This document shows, in pieces, positions 28,624-37,673 of a stretch of DNA of 64,000 bases. The number at the start of each line of letters is the position of its first letter. The first letter of the stretch is position 1. A program made the position numbers and the translations under genes. Under the pieces are notes generated by a model that saw only the letters and a program-made list of their open reading frames with translations, did not search any database and was not told the origin of the DNA. This stretch comes from Aliivibrio sifiae. GTDB taxonomy: Bacteria > Pseudomonadota > Gammaproteobacteria > Enterobacterales > Vibrionaceae. The DNA is taken from assembly GCF_002954715.1 (NCBI RefSeq), contig NZ_MSCP01000003.1, positions 99,962 through 163,961 on the forward strand, read 5' to 3'.

Positions 28624-28672
28624 TTAGGGACGAGAGGCGAGGACACTTTGCTCGAGGAGCGAGGAAGAGCTT
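28624..28672. repeat. Dispersed repeat family C, copy C2
   Basis: AGGGACGAGAGGCGAGGACA continues with CTTTGCTCGAGGAGCGAGG. It matches copy C1 (25304-25336) in inverted orientation and lies just after the gpmI stop, before its terminator. Confidence 0.6.
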
Positions 28673-28690
28673 TAAATCGTCGATCAAATA

Positions 28691-28728
28691 AAAATGCCCA
28701 CAGGTTTATAGCCTGTGGGCATTTTTTT
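28691..28728. terminator. Bidirectional terminator between gpmI and galE
   Basis: A perfect 14-bp stem (AAAATGCCCACAGG / CCTGTGGGCATTTT) has T-runs on both strands. It serves gpmI on the plus strand and probably galE arriving on the minus strand. Confidence 0.93.
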
Positions 28729-28784
28729 GATCTTAGGTTTCAGATTTAAAGAAGATCAAAAGCGATCCCCCCTGAACCTTTTAA

Positions 28785-28816
28785 GGGAGCCAGCAACCGA
28801 TCTGAACCCCGCACTT
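28785..28816. repeat. Dispersed repeat family D, inverted copy
   Basis: AAGGGAGCCAGCAACCGATC followed by TGAACCCC is the inverse of the GTTCAGATCGGT...GGCTCCCTT unit seen at 19569 and 24977. It lies between the gpmI/galE terminator and the galE stop. Confidence 0.6.
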
Positions 28817-28877
28817 TCTTTAAGCCTTTACCATAGGACCAAAGGACCGCGCTTACCCCGCCTTTGCCCTTCCACTC

Positions 28878-29885
28878 TTAATACCCTTCCGGATTATTTG
28901 ACTGCCAGCGCCATGTATCTTCTGTCATATCATCAAGAGACAATTTAGCCTCCCACTTCAGCTCTTCACGTGCTTTAGCTGGGTCAGCCCAACATTCAGC
29001 AATATCACCTGGGCGACGTGGTGCAATTTTATGAGGAACAGGAACACCCGCAGTTTTCGAGAACGCTTCAGCCATCTGTAAAACACTGTAGCCTTTACCT
29101 GTACCCAAGTTATAGATATGAAGACCCGCTTCTTTACCTTTGTATTTCAGTGCAGCTAAATGGCCATCAGCCAAGTCCACTACATGGATATAATCACGAA
29201 CTCCAGTACCATCTACTGTTGGGTAATCATCACCAAAAACTGATAAAAATTCACGACGGCCAACAGCCACTTGTGAAATAAATGGCATTAGGTTATTTGG
29301 AATACCTTGTGGATCTTCACCCATAGTTCCTGATTTATGAGAACCTACAGGGTTAAAGTAACGAAGTAGAGTTACACTCATTTCTGGATGTGCTTTTTGA
29401 ATATCCGTTAGGCACTCTTCAACAATCAACTTACTACGACCATAAGGATTGGTTGCTGATGTTGGGAAATTTTCATTAATTGGCACAGATGCCGGATCGC
29501 CATAAACGGTTGCAGATGAACTAAATACAATACTGTTCACACCCGCTTTACGCATCGCTTCAACTAACACCAAAGTGCCCGATACATTGTTATCGTAATA
29601 CATGATTGGTTTTTCAACCGACTCACCCACCGCTTTCAAGCCTGCAAAGTGGATCACGCTATCAATTTTGTTTTCAGCAAAGATGGTCGCTAAGATTTGA
29701 GGATCACGAATATCACCCTCATAGAATTTAGGTTTTACACCAACCAAAGCTTCAATGCGATCAAGCACCACTTCTTTACTGTTGTATAAGTTATCTAGAA
29801 TGATCGGCGTTAAGCCCGCTTCAATCATTTGTACACATGTGTGGCTACCGATGTAACCCATTCCGCCAGTGACTAATATGTTCAT
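28878..29885 (-). CDS. galE: UDP-glucose 4-epimerase
   Basis: GalE interconverts UDP-glucose and UDP-galactose. It is an extended SDR with bound NAD. The 335 residues have [18 protein letters not shown] at the N-terminus, the catalytic Ser in [10 protein letters not shown], and the catalytic Tyr/Lys pair in [12 protein letters not shown]. The C-terminal substrate motif [13 protein letters not shown] is also present. It is outside any gal operon and lies near the polysaccharide locus, for which it could supply UDP-Gal or UDP-GalNAc. Confidence 0.96.
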   Translation of the reverse strand: MNILVTGGMGYIGSHTCVQMIEAGLTPIILDNLYNSKEVVLDRIEALVGVKPKFYEGDIRDPQILATIFAENKIDSVIHFAGLKAVGESVEKPIMYYDNNVSGTLVLVEAMRKAGVNSIVFSSSATVYGDPASVPINENFPTSATNPYGRSKLIVEECLTDIQKAHPEMSVTLLRYFNPVGSHKSGTMGEDPQGIPNNLMPFISQVAVGRREFLSVFGDDYPTVDGTGVRDYIHVVDLADGHLAALKYKGKEAGLHIYNLGTGKGYSVLQMAEAFSKTAGVPVPHKIAPRRPGDIAECWADPAKAREELKWEAKLSLDDMTEDTWRWQSNNPEGY

Positions 29886-29962
29886 TATGTATCCTAATTA
29901 TTATATTCAGAAGCGAGTACTATCGGCTTCTACATTCAAGATATTGTAAATCAGTTAAATAA

Positions 29963-30098
29963 AGTTCAGATCGCTGAACAAACAGCACCAAAGAAGGTTC
30001 TCCCCTTTAATCGCTATAGCTATGTGATCGACATAGTTAATACAAGGGGGAGTAAGAGGATTGTGATAATTGTAACAACCACGATCACCTCTGAATTC
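29963..30098. repeat. Dispersed repeat family A, copy A6
   Basis: AGTTCAGATCGCTGAACAAA starts the copy, then TTCTCCCCTTT...ACAAGGGGGAG, and it ends ACGATCACCTCTGAATTC. The ends are an imperfect inverted repeat. It occupies most of the 218-nt gap upstream of galE. Confidence 0.8.
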
Positions 30099-30103
30099 TG
30101 CTC

Positions 30104-31057
30104 TTAATACTTCCCTTCAACCACTTCAATAAACTCAGCAATAGACGTTTTCGGCAACGCATCAATTCCCGCCGCCGCTTCACGCCCGCCACCCGTATCA
30201 AACGAGCTACAGATCTCACCCGCACCTTGTTTATTATTCAGCGGTGCGCGTAGCGAAACCATATATGTTCCATCTGCATTTTTCGTTAAAACCGCATGAG
30301 CTGAATTTGGTAATAAATTAGCCAAAAGATTACCATACACCCCACTAATTCGGCGAGCCCATGCTTCATTTGGTAATTCAAATAAACCCAATTTCTCACT
30401 TTTGTACTGCGCTTTAATCGCAAGAGCACTATCCATATCTGATTGATACGCCGCTTGTAGCTGATAAAAAGGGGATGCTTTATCGGCAATAACATCAAAT
30501 GGGGAGGCGTATTTTAACAACATTTGATATAAAACCGCCGGAGAAAAATGTAAATCCTCAACACTCGCCCCATACCCATTATAGTTTATTAATGTCCCAA
30601 GCTCTTTTAACTGTGTTTTTTGCTCAACAGATAAACCAGCTATATCCGCCAACCCGTCAGCTTTAGCAATTAAATTATCACCATAAGCAGCCGTAATGGC
30701 CCATGCGTGAAACTGGCCATCTAATAGGTTATCAATAATTAAGGCAGTACAGGTATTGGCATCTAAATCGATATGAGCAGATAAATACTCGTGTTCCAAA
30801 ATATCACCAGAACGATGGTGATCGGCATAAAACACCTCTGCGCCAGAGTCCAAAGCGAGCTTTAGGGCTACCATGTTCTTTTCCATGGATATGTCTAATA
30901 CAGTGAGATTATCACCTGCTTTAGCATTAATTTTAGCCATTAAGTTGATGTCACGCTTAACGCCAGTAATTAAGGTTGACTCTTTAGGGTTAGCCAGACG
31001 AAGTTGAAGAAGTGCGATGATGCCGTCAGCGTCACCGTTGAAAATATCGTAGTCCAT
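30104..31057 (-). CDS. DHH-family phosphoesterase-like protein
   Basis: The 317-residue protein has the DHH-superfamily metal motifs: FNGDADGI near the N-terminus, VLDISME, and ADHHRSGD (about 79-86). A C-terminal DHHA1-like glycine motif GGGREAAAG has Arg where GGGH is usual. Relatives hydrolyse phosphodiester or oligonucleotide bonds. The metal site looks intact, but the exact substrate cannot be read. It sits between galE and ugd on the minus strand, 186 nt from ugd, with its own ATG and an AAAGGAT Shine-Dalgarno. Confidence 0.82.
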   Translation of the reverse strand: MDYDIFNGDADGIIALLQLRLANPKESTLITGVKRDINLMAKINAKAGDNLTVLDISMEKNMVALKLALDSGAEVFYADHHRSGDILEHEYLSAHIDLDANTCTALIIDNLLDGQFHAWAITAAYGDNLIAKADGLADIAGLSVEQKTQLKELGTLINYNGYGASVEDLHFSPAVLYQMLLKYASPFDVIADKASPFYQLQAAYQSDMDSALAIKAQYKSEKLGLFELPNEAWARRISGVYGNLLANLLPNSAHAVLTKNADGTYMVSLRAPLNNKQGAGEICSSFDTGGGREAAAGIDALPKTSIAEFIEVVEGKY

Positions 31058-31153
31058 GAAAATCCTTTTTTAAGAACGGAAGAGCACTCCTATGGTCCTA
31101 CGGTCCTGATTGGGAGTCAAGGTTAGGTTGAGACCGCTTCGCTCCTATAAAAG

Positions 31154-31188
31154 CAAAAAAACGGACACAACCAAACCAGTCATATCCG
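31154..31188 (-). terminator. Intrinsic terminator of ugd and the polysaccharide operon
   Basis: On the minus strand CGGATATGAC pairs with GTTGTGTCCG (some G-U) around a 7-nt loop and is followed by seven T. It lies 56 nt beyond the ugd stop and probably ends the long minus-strand transcript. Family B-like sequence (CTTCGCTCCTATAAAAGC) flanks it. Confidence 0.78.
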
Positions 31189-31243
31189 CCCTCTATTTTA
31201 TTTACTACAGGATCGCTCTTAATCCAATCTTCCCGCTCTTAAA

Positions 31244-32410
31244 TCAATCACTACCAAACAAATCGCGGGTATAAACCTTACCCTCAACATCTGCTAGCTC
31301 TTCCATCATACGATTTGAGACAATCACATCAGACACTTGCTTAAATTCATTCAAATCTTCAATAACACGAGAGTTAAAGAAATCTGTTTCTTTTAAGACC
31401 GGTTCATAAACAACCACTTCAATGCCTTTGGCTTTCAAGCGTTTCATGATGCCTTGAATTGAGGAAGCACGGAAGTTATCAGAACCCGCTTTCATAATTA
31501 AGCGGTAAATACCCACAACTTTTGGATTACGCTTCATGATAGAGTCAGCAATAAAATCCTTACGTGTGCGGTTAGCATCCACAATTGCACCAATGATGTT
31601 ATTTGGTACTTCTTGGTAATTAGCCAATAACTGCTTGGTATCTTTTGGTAAACAGTAGCCACCATAACCAAACGATGGATTATTGTAGTGATTGCCAATA
31701 CGAGGATCTAAACCTACGCCTTCAATGATCTGACGAGCATTCAATCCATGAGCTTCAGCATAAGAATCCAGCTCATTAAAATACGCTACACGCAAAGCGA
31801 GGTAAGTGTTAGAGAACAACTTAACCGCTTCTGCTTCTGTAGAATGAGTGAGTAATACTTCAATATTTTCTTTAATTGCACCTTGAACAAGCAAGTTCGC
31901 GAAGACTTCAGCACGCTCAGATTGCTCACCAACAATAATGCGAGACGGATGAAGATTATCAAACAGCGCACGGCCTTCACGTAAAAACTCAGGAGAGAAA
32001 ATAATATTGTCACAATCTAATTCTTGTTTAATACGCTCAGTATAACCAACCGGAACAGTAGACTTAATCACCATTATCGCATTTGAATTAATCGTCATGA
32101 CTTCTTTAATTACCGCTTCAACTGAGCTTGTATTAAAGTAATTTGTCGTAGGGTCATAATCCGTAGGTGTTGCAATCACTACGTATTCAGCATTTTTATA
32201 AGCTAACTCTTTATCTAAGGTAGCAGTAAGATTCAGTTCCTTATTAGCCAGAAAATCTTCAATCTCCACATCTGAAATCGGTGATTTCTTATTATTAATC
32301 AACTCAACCTTTTCAGCCATGATATCAACTGCAATTACTTCATTATGTTGAGCTAATAGCACCGCATTTGAAAGGCCAACGTAACCTGTACCTGCAATAG
32401 CAATTTTCAT
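31244..32410 (-). CDS. ugd: UDP-glucose 6-dehydrogenase (copy 1)
   Basis: Ugd oxidises UDP-glucose to UDP-glucuronate with two NAD+. The 388 residues start [20 protein letters not shown] (Rossmann fold). [12 protein letters not shown] and the active-site Cys in [14 protein letters not shown] are present. It is a close paralogue of the copy at 54843-56009, with the same length and most motifs. It lies at the distal end of the wzz-to-ugd block, separated from the dehydratase gene by a repeat hairpin. Confidence 0.95.
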   Translation of the reverse strand: MKIAIAGTGYVGLSNAVLLAQHNEVIAVDIMAEKVELINNKKSPISDVEIEDFLANKELNLTATLDKELAYKNAEYVVIATPTDYDPTTNYFNTSSVEAVIKEVMTINSNAIMVIKSTVPVGYTERIKQELDCDNIIFSPEFLREGRALFDNLHPSRIIVGEQSERAEVFANLLVQGAIKENIEVLLTHSTEAEAVKLFSNTYLALRVAYFNELDSYAEAHGLNARQIIEGVGLDPRIGNHYNNPSFGYGGYCLPKDTKQLLANYQEVPNNIIGAIVDANRTRKDFIADSIMKRNPKVVGIYRLIMKAGSDNFRASSIQGIMKRLKAKGIEVVVYEPVLKETDFFNSRVIEDLNEFKQVSDVIVSNRMMEELADVEGKVYTRDLFGSD

Positions 32411-32483
32411 TCTTGTTATCCTTGTAGGGGAGTTTATCTTAGGGAATTATAAGGGTGAAAGAAACGAGATGCGAGGAAACTGG

Positions 32484-32602
32484 GGACTATACGCTTTGCT
32501 AACTAGAAACTAGACCGCTTCGCTCTTATAAGATCAAAAGCAAACACAGTACTCGCTTTTGATCTTATAGTCTTTAGTCAACGTAGTGTATAGTTTCTAG
32601 TC
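32484..32602. repeat. Dispersed repeat family B, paired inverted copies B4
   Basis: The perfect inner inverted repeat TATAAGATCAAAAGC / GCTTTTGATCTTATA (32527-32541 and 32555-32569, 13-nt loop) is flanked by GACTATACGCTTTGCTAACT on the left and an inverted TAGTGTATAGTTTCTAGTC on the right. It could form a long stem-loop in RNA or DNA between the dehydratase gene and ugd. It is the last copy seen before the polysaccharide block. Confidence 0.78.
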
Positions 32603-34528
32603 TCGCTGAAAAGTGTCCTGCTCTTGAGCCTTCCAAACTAAATCACCAATGCCATCAACCGGAGCAAAGCCCGTAGGTGCATCAATTAATAATTGGCGAA
32701 TAGTTTCATGGTCAAGCTCATAACAAGCCAAATCTAACTTATCAAGAAGATCGTTATATTCATTTAGCGGTAAAAAGTCTTCACGGGCAGTCATTATGCG
32801 CTCATGCTCTGTATTTCCAACATCCTCACCAATAAGCAGTTCTTCATAAAGCTTTTCTCCCGGGCGAAGACCTGTACATAATATCTCAATATCTCCGTCA
32901 GGATTGTTGTCATCTTTAACGTCTAAATCAGATAAATGAATTAAATTTCGAGCCAAATCAGCTATCTTCACTGACTCTCCCATATCTAAAACAAATACAT
33001 CTCCGCCTTTCCCCATAGCTCCAGCTTGAATTACCAACTGCGCAGCCTCTGGGATTGTCATAAAATAACGAGTAATATCAGGGTGCGTTAATGTTACTGG
33101 CCCACCTTTCGCTATCTGTTTCTTAAATAAAGGAATAACAGAGCCAGAAGAACCAAGAACATTACCAAAACGAACCATACAAAAACGAGTACCATTCTCT
33201 TTCTTATTCTCTTGCTCAGCTAAAGCTTGCAATCCAAGCTCTGCCATTCTCTTAGTCGTTCCCATAACATTAGTAGGACGAACCGCTTTATCTGTTGAAA
33301 TCAGAACAAAAGATTCAACTTTCGCCTCAATAGCAGCCCTTGCTGTATAATTGGTCCCAAAGATATTATTACGAATTCCTTCAACCACATTATATTCGAC
33401 TAACGGAACATGTTTATAAGCAGCTGCATGATAAACAGTTTGAACTTGAAAGGAACTCATCGTAGTGGTTAGGCGATTTAAGCGCTGTACCGATCCTAAT
33501 AAAGGGATAATTTGAACAGATAATCCTTCAGTAATGGCCAATTGAGATAACTCTCGCTCTATCTGATATAAACCAAATTCAGACAGTTCAAATAAAACAA
33601 GAATCTTTGGATTATGAAGAATAATTTGTCTGCAAAGTTCAGAACCAATAGACCCTCCAGCTCCCGTCACCATTACCACTTTATCTTTAATATTGGCTTC
33701 CATAAGCATTGGCCGAGGGGCAACAGGATCACGCCCTAGCAAATCATCAATAGAAACTTCTTTCAACTGACCAATAGAAAGCTTTCCATTCACTAAATCA
33801 TCCAAATTAGGAATTGTTAACACCTCGATATGACGCAAGGCTAATGATTCAATAATCTGCTTTTTCTGACTTTGCTTTACTGATGGGATAGCTAATAAAA
33901 CAGTACTAACACTGTGCTTTTTTATCAAATAATCCAAATACTTAGGGCGAAATATAGTAATGCCTTGTATCGTGGTTTTATGTTTTTTTCTATCATCATC
34001 AATAAATGCGACTGGATGATATTCTTTGCCCTGACGCAGCATATTAGCCAACTGTAATCCAGCCGAGCCAGCGCCATAGATAAGCACTTTCTTTTTTTGT
34101 TTACCCAAAATATCTGACAACAACAAACGAACAAGTAAACGCGACCCCCCACATAAAACGACTAAATAAGTCGCATATAGCACAGGGATTGAACGAGGCA
34201 TAAACAGATAATTAAAATATGAAAAGAAAACAATAAAAGCAGAAGAAATAACTGCAGAAATAGTAATGCTTAATACTGCATGCAAACTTAAATAACGTAA
34301 GATTGCGCGATATAAACCACTTTTAGTGAATACAAGCAGAGTACAAGGCACCAAGAAAGCAAGCAGCTGCCAATAATCAATATTAAAAAAAAGATCGTCA
34401 GTAATATTATCTAAACGAGTAGCAAAAGCAGCCCAAAACGCAATAACAATAAAAAAAACATCCACAACGACGCTAACAGTACGTTTTAATGGCCTTGGCA
34501 TACCCCAAATCGGTTGTAAAAATTGCAT
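32597..34528 (-). CDS. FlaA1/WbpM-like nucleotide-sugar 4,6-dehydratase
   Basis: The 643-residue membrane-anchored SDR has four N-terminal membrane segments (about 10-140). A first nucleotide-binding fold follows (IYGAGSAGLQLANMLRQG), then the catalytic extended-SDR domain (VMVTGAGGSIGSELCRQI, about 290 on, and STDKAVRPTNVMGTTKRMAE). Relatives convert UDP-GlcNAc to the 4-keto-6-deoxy sugar for QuiNAc, FucNAc or bacillosamine. The start at 34528 (MQFLQPIWGM) is preferred to a start 13 residues upstream. It is directly downstream of the initiating transferase and the WbpV-like SDR, an arrangement also found at the ends of Pseudomonas O-antigen clusters. Confidence 0.9.
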   Translation of the reverse strand: MQFLQPIWGMPRPLKRTVSVVVDVFFIVIAFWAAFATRLDNITDDLFFNIDYWQLLAFLVPCTLLVFTKSGLYRAILRYLSLHAVLSITISAVISSAFIVFFSYFNYLFMPRSIPVLYATYLVVLCGGSRLLVRLLLSDILGKQKKKVLIYGAGSAGLQLANMLRQGKEYHPVAFIDDDRKKHKTTIQGITIFRPKYLDYLIKKHSVSTVLLAIPSVKQSQKKQIIESLALRHIEVLTIPNLDDLVNGKLSIGQLKEVSIDDLLGRDPVAPRPMLMEANIKDKVVMVTGAGGSIGSELCRQIILHNPKILVLFELSEFGLYQIERELSQLAITEGLSVQIIPLLGSVQRLNRLTTTMSSFQVQTVYHAAAYKHVPLVEYNVVEGIRNNIFGTNYTARAAIEAKVESFVLISTDKAVRPTNVMGTTKRMAELGLQALAEQENKKENGTRFCMVRFGNVLGSSGSVIPLFKKQIAKGGPVTLTHPDITRYFMTIPEAAQLVIQAGAMGKGGDVFVLDMGESVKIADLARNLIHLSDLDVKDDNNPDGDIEILCTGLRPGEKLYEELLIGEDVGNTEHERIMTAREDFLPLNEYNDLLDKLDLACYELDHETIRQLLIDAPTGFAPVDGIGDLVWKAQEQDTFQRD

Positions 34529-34541
34529 GATTATTCTCTTA

Positions 34542-35102
34542 TTATTTAACAGCGTCGCCAGAACCACTACCCGTAGCAGTCATTAAAATATATTTAAAAT
34601 AATCTTTTACTGTTAATGTCTCAATCATTTTCTTATCAGTTTTAGCAAGTAGTGCAGGTGTAGACATATCAATATTTTGCACTTGCGCTAAACCTGTAAC
34701 GCCAGGTAAAACATCATAGATACCCAAAGCATCACGTTCTTCAATTAGTTCTTCTTGATTAAACAAATTCGGACGAGGACCAACTAAACTCATCTCACCT
34801 TTTACAACATTAATCAATTGTGGCAATTCATCAATTTTAGTTTTACGTAGAAAATTACCAAGTTTAGTGATTGACGCGTTATTTGCTAAGTGACTAGCCA
34901 CAGATTTCGTTTCTACCGACATAGTACGAAACTTGATCAACTTAAATGGTTTTTTATTACGCCCAACTCGTTCTTGAATAAAGATTGGAGAGCCTGTATC
35001 AAACAAACCAACAATTGTGACGATAACTAAAATTGGCCATAAGAAAAGTAAGCCGAAAAAGGCTGCGAGAAAATCAATAATTCGAATTAATGAGATATTC
35101 AT
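34542..35102 (-). CDS. PglC-like initiating sugar phosphotransferase
   Basis: The 186-residue monotopic phosphoglycosyltransferase is the short form corresponding to the catalytic part of WcaJ/WbaP. One N-terminal membrane segment is followed by the conserved [20 protein letters not shown], with the catalytic Asp-Glu in [18 protein letters not shown] and [10 protein letters not shown] are also present. It would transfer a sugar 1-phosphate, plausibly an HexNAc derivative made by the neighbouring dehydratase, to undecaprenyl phosphate. It lies 13 nt before the dehydratase start. Confidence 0.92.
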   Translation of the reverse strand: MNISLIRIIDFLAAFFGLLFLWPILVIVTIVGLFDTGSPIFIQERVGRNKKPFKLIKFRTMSVETKSVASHLANNASITKLGNFLRKTKIDELPQLINVVKGEMSLVGPRPNLFNQEELIEERDALGIYDVLPGVTGLAQVQNIDMSTPALLAKTDKKMIETLTVKDYFKYILMTATGSGSGDAVK

Positions 35103-35115
35103 AAGTATCTTAACG

Positions 35116-36033
35116 TTATTCTGATAAACGGCTAAGTGTATCAGTCATAGTAAAAGGAGGCTTCCAGCCCAAGAGTGATCGAGCTTTGCTTGAATCAATT
35201 TGTAAATCACCAGTTAACTGTTCTATTTGATCTTGCTTACCAGAAATTTTTCCAAGTAGAGAAAATACAAACTCCGGAACAGGGCACTGAATTAAAGTTT
35301 TCCCTAATCCTTTAGCAATACTATTAGTCAACTCTTTTATAGAAACATCCACGCCATCTGAAATACAAAAAATCTCATTTTTAGCTTTTGGATGCTCAAT
35401 ACAAACAGCAATAAAATCGACTAAATTATCTAGCGAAATAAAACTACGCTTATTATCACATAAAGCAAAAGGTAACATTGGCATTTTTTTTACTAAGTTA
35501 ACTAATTTACCGAAATTACCAGGGCAGTCCGCACCATAAACAAGTACAGGACGGAGAATAACAACTTCAAGGCCAGTCTCTTTTGCTATATTTAATAGTG
35601 CTATTTCAGCATCAAGCTTTGATTGTGCGCACTTTGAATGGGGTAAATATTCTGAATCTTCATTAAGAGTTTTTCCTTTATGTGTACTATTACCCAATAC
35701 ACTGATAGAACTAATAAATACAAATCGCTTTACTCCATGCTCAACAGCTTGTCGTGCAAGATTAACTGTTCCATGAACATTTACCTCATTAATATAGTTA
35801 GGATCTGTGGAATTATTATGAGCAACTGCTGCCAGATGAATAACAACATTTACATCTTGCAAACATGGATTCCATACTGATTGGCTATTAATATCAAACT
35901 CAAAAAATTGCTTTAAATTAAAGTTATCTCGACGCATTGACCGACCCTGCCCTATCAAAGTATATGCGCTGGAAAGTGAATTCAACAAACAATCACCTAT
36001 AAACCCACTACCTCCAGTTACAAGTATTTTCAA
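35116..36033 (-). CDS. NAD-dependent epimerase/reductase (WbpV-like SDR) lacking the usual catalytic Tyr
   Basis: The 305-residue extended SDR has GGSGFIGDCLLN at the N-terminus, FISSISVLGN at the active Ser, and LRPVLVYGADCPGNFGKL in the substrate region. The YxxxK position reads CAQSK: Cys135 replaces the catalytic Tyr, while Lys139 is kept. By neighbourhood (4,6-dehydratase and initiating transferase) it would reduce or epimerise a UDP-4-keto-6-deoxy-HexNAc, as WbpV-type enzymes do. The Cys codon TGC is one transition from TAC. Whether it is active is open. Confidence 0.85.
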   Translation of the reverse strand: MKILVTGGSGFIGDCLLNSLSSAYTLIGQGRSMRRDNFNLKQFFEFDINSQSVWNPCLQDVNVVIHLAAVAHNNSTDPNYINEVNVHGTVNLARQAVEHGVKRFVFISSISVLGNSTHKGKTLNEDSEYLPHSKCAQSKLDAEIALLNIAKETGLEVVILRPVLVYGADCPGNFGKLVNLVKKMPMLPFALCDNKRSFISLDNLVDFIAVCIEHPKAKNEIFCISDGVDVSIKELTNSIAKGLGKTLIQCPVPEFVFSLLGKISGKQDQIEQLTGDLQIDSSKARSLLGWKPPFTMTDTLSRLSE

Positions 36034-36085
36034 ATTAACCTCTCATTATTAATACAGCAAATTTCTTTATTTTCTCTTAATCGAG

Positions 36086-37090
36086 CTACGAAAATATTGT
36101 TCTTATCCACTCTCTTAAAGAATATTTATTAATAATATCTTCAGAGGGAGGAATATACATACTATTTAGAAAACTTTTACTTATTACAGGTTTATTTCTA
36201 TCAATCACACAGACATTATTACTTGAATAAAAGTCATAATATTTGATATCTTCGTTTGTAGTAATTAATTTTTTACGTAAACCCAACGCTTCGATCGTTC
36301 GCATAGTTAACCCTGTCTGCGAAGGGTGTTCTATATCTAGAATAATATCAGACTCACAAATTAGCTTCCTAATCGATGTTTTATCTAATGAAGAAAAAGA
36401 AACATCTCTTAGAGATATATTACTAAACTCCTTACTTTGAATCTTTCTAAATAAAAACAACAGCTTACTCGGGCAATAAAAAAAAGAATAAAATGGTAAT
36501 AAATTACCATCAACTTGATTTATTATTTTATTAACCAATGTATACCTATCACTATGAACTGTACCTATAAATATAATCGAGTACTTTCTCAACTGTTCAT
36601 TAATATAGTTAACATCAAAATTTTCACTAAAGAATAGTGGTAAAAACTGCAAATTAGGAAATAATCCCACTTCATTACGGTCAAATGAATAACAACAATC
36701 AAAGCTAGTACTATTTATCAATTTATTCGCGTTATTTTTATTTCCAATAGCATCCCACATATAAATAATACTTTTCATATTAGGGTTTGTTGCTTTTATT
36801 TTTTCTACTATTTCATTACTTATAGTTTCTGGAGAAATAACAAAAAAGTAATCATATTTAACTATTTTAGCCTGTTCTATTATATTGTTATAGTACTCGT
36901 TTATTGCTTTTTTTATTAAAAGTTTAATGCCAAGTCGTATAAGTATTTTTCCAATTGAAGACGTAAAAGGGCGCTCATCAAAATAATCGACTTCAGCACC
37001 TTGAACTATTAATTCATTCTTTATATCATCCTCATATCCAAAAAAAGACGGGCCTATAAATAAAACTTTCTTACCTGTTAAATCCTTCAT
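36086..37090 (-). CDS. Putative glycosyltransferase of the polysaccharide locus
   Basis: The 334-residue soluble protein has GKKVLFIGPSFFGYEDDI at the start and an SDIILDIEHPSQTGLTMRTI motif followed by EALGLRKKLITTNEDI near the C-terminus. This resembles the donor-binding end of CgeB- or capsule-type glycosyltransferases. I do not recognise the specific family. The ATG at 37090 was chosen over a GTG three codons upstream. The gene is AT-rich like its neighbours, with a 574-nt gap upstream containing a transposase relic, so it may have been joined to the locus separately. Confidence 0.7.
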   Translation of the reverse strand: MKDLTGKKVLFIGPSFFGYEDDIKNELIVQGAEVDYFDERPFTSSIGKILIRLGIKLLIKKAINEYYNNIIEQAKIVKYDYFFVISPETISNEIVEKIKATNPNMKSIIYMWDAIGNKNNANKLINSTSFDCCYSFDRNEVGLFPNLQFLPLFFSENFDVNYINEQLRKYSIIFIGTVHSDRYTLVNKIINQVDGNLLPFYSFFYCPSKLLFLFRKIQSKEFSNISLRDVSFSSLDKTSIRKLICESDIILDIEHPSQTGLTMRTIEALGLRKKLITTNEDIKYYDFYSSNNVCVIDRNKPVISKSFLNSMYIPPSEDIINKYSLREWIRTIFS

Positions 37091-37436
37091 AATACTCACT
37101 AAAACTTTTCTATTGACTGAAAAACCATTTAACTAAATAGATAGTTCCAGAATAAATTTTCATTGTAAAACATTATTAAATTAATATAACCATCAAAAAG
37201 ACAATTGACTTTTCATTTAAATTTACAAAAGACGTCCTAATTACGCCTCAAATTCCACTCATTAAACGGAACTTAAAACAAAACAACCCGTGAGGTTAAC
37301 TTCATAGATAAAAATAAATTTCAGTTTCAATACAAGAGTTTATTTCACAACTAGGAAGAGAAGATTAATTCCATGAGCGATGACTGATGGTTATCATTGC
37401 GACAATTGTAATCATGATAAATACAGTTAGCTATAA

Positions 37437-37644
37437 ATCATTGGTTATTTATGATGCTTTAGCTAACTTCAAAGGCGTTGAGAAAGCAGATATTTATCAT
37501 TAATTGGAAGAATTGCATTTTAAGTTCAATAGACGCTTAAATCTTGAAATATACTATGACTCAATATTCAAACCACACCGATGCCAGAACGGTAGCTCAA
37601 ACTGCCCGAGGCACAAAAGCACAATCAAGAAGACTTTAAAATAA
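37437..37644 (+). pseudogene. Transposase C-terminal relic (IS1595-like)
   Basis: Reading the plus strand, SLVIYDALANFKGVEKADIY, one in-frame stop at 37501, then LEELHFKFNRRLNLEIYYDS resembles the C-terminal YLxEFxYRFNRRFDL region of IS1595-type transposases. No start codon or inverted repeat remains. It lies in the otherwise empty 574-nt gap between the two minus-strand polysaccharide genes. The match is from motif memory only, so the family name is tentative. The rest of the gap (37100-37436) is AT-rich without an ORF. Confidence 0.45.
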
Positions 37645-37673
37645 TTAAATATGAAGGCTATTAGGGTATATAC

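Noticed and set aside
37100-37436. AT-rich gap searched for a small gene or riboswitch.
   Set aside because: No start with ribosome site, no conserved fold that I can recognise; left as featureless.
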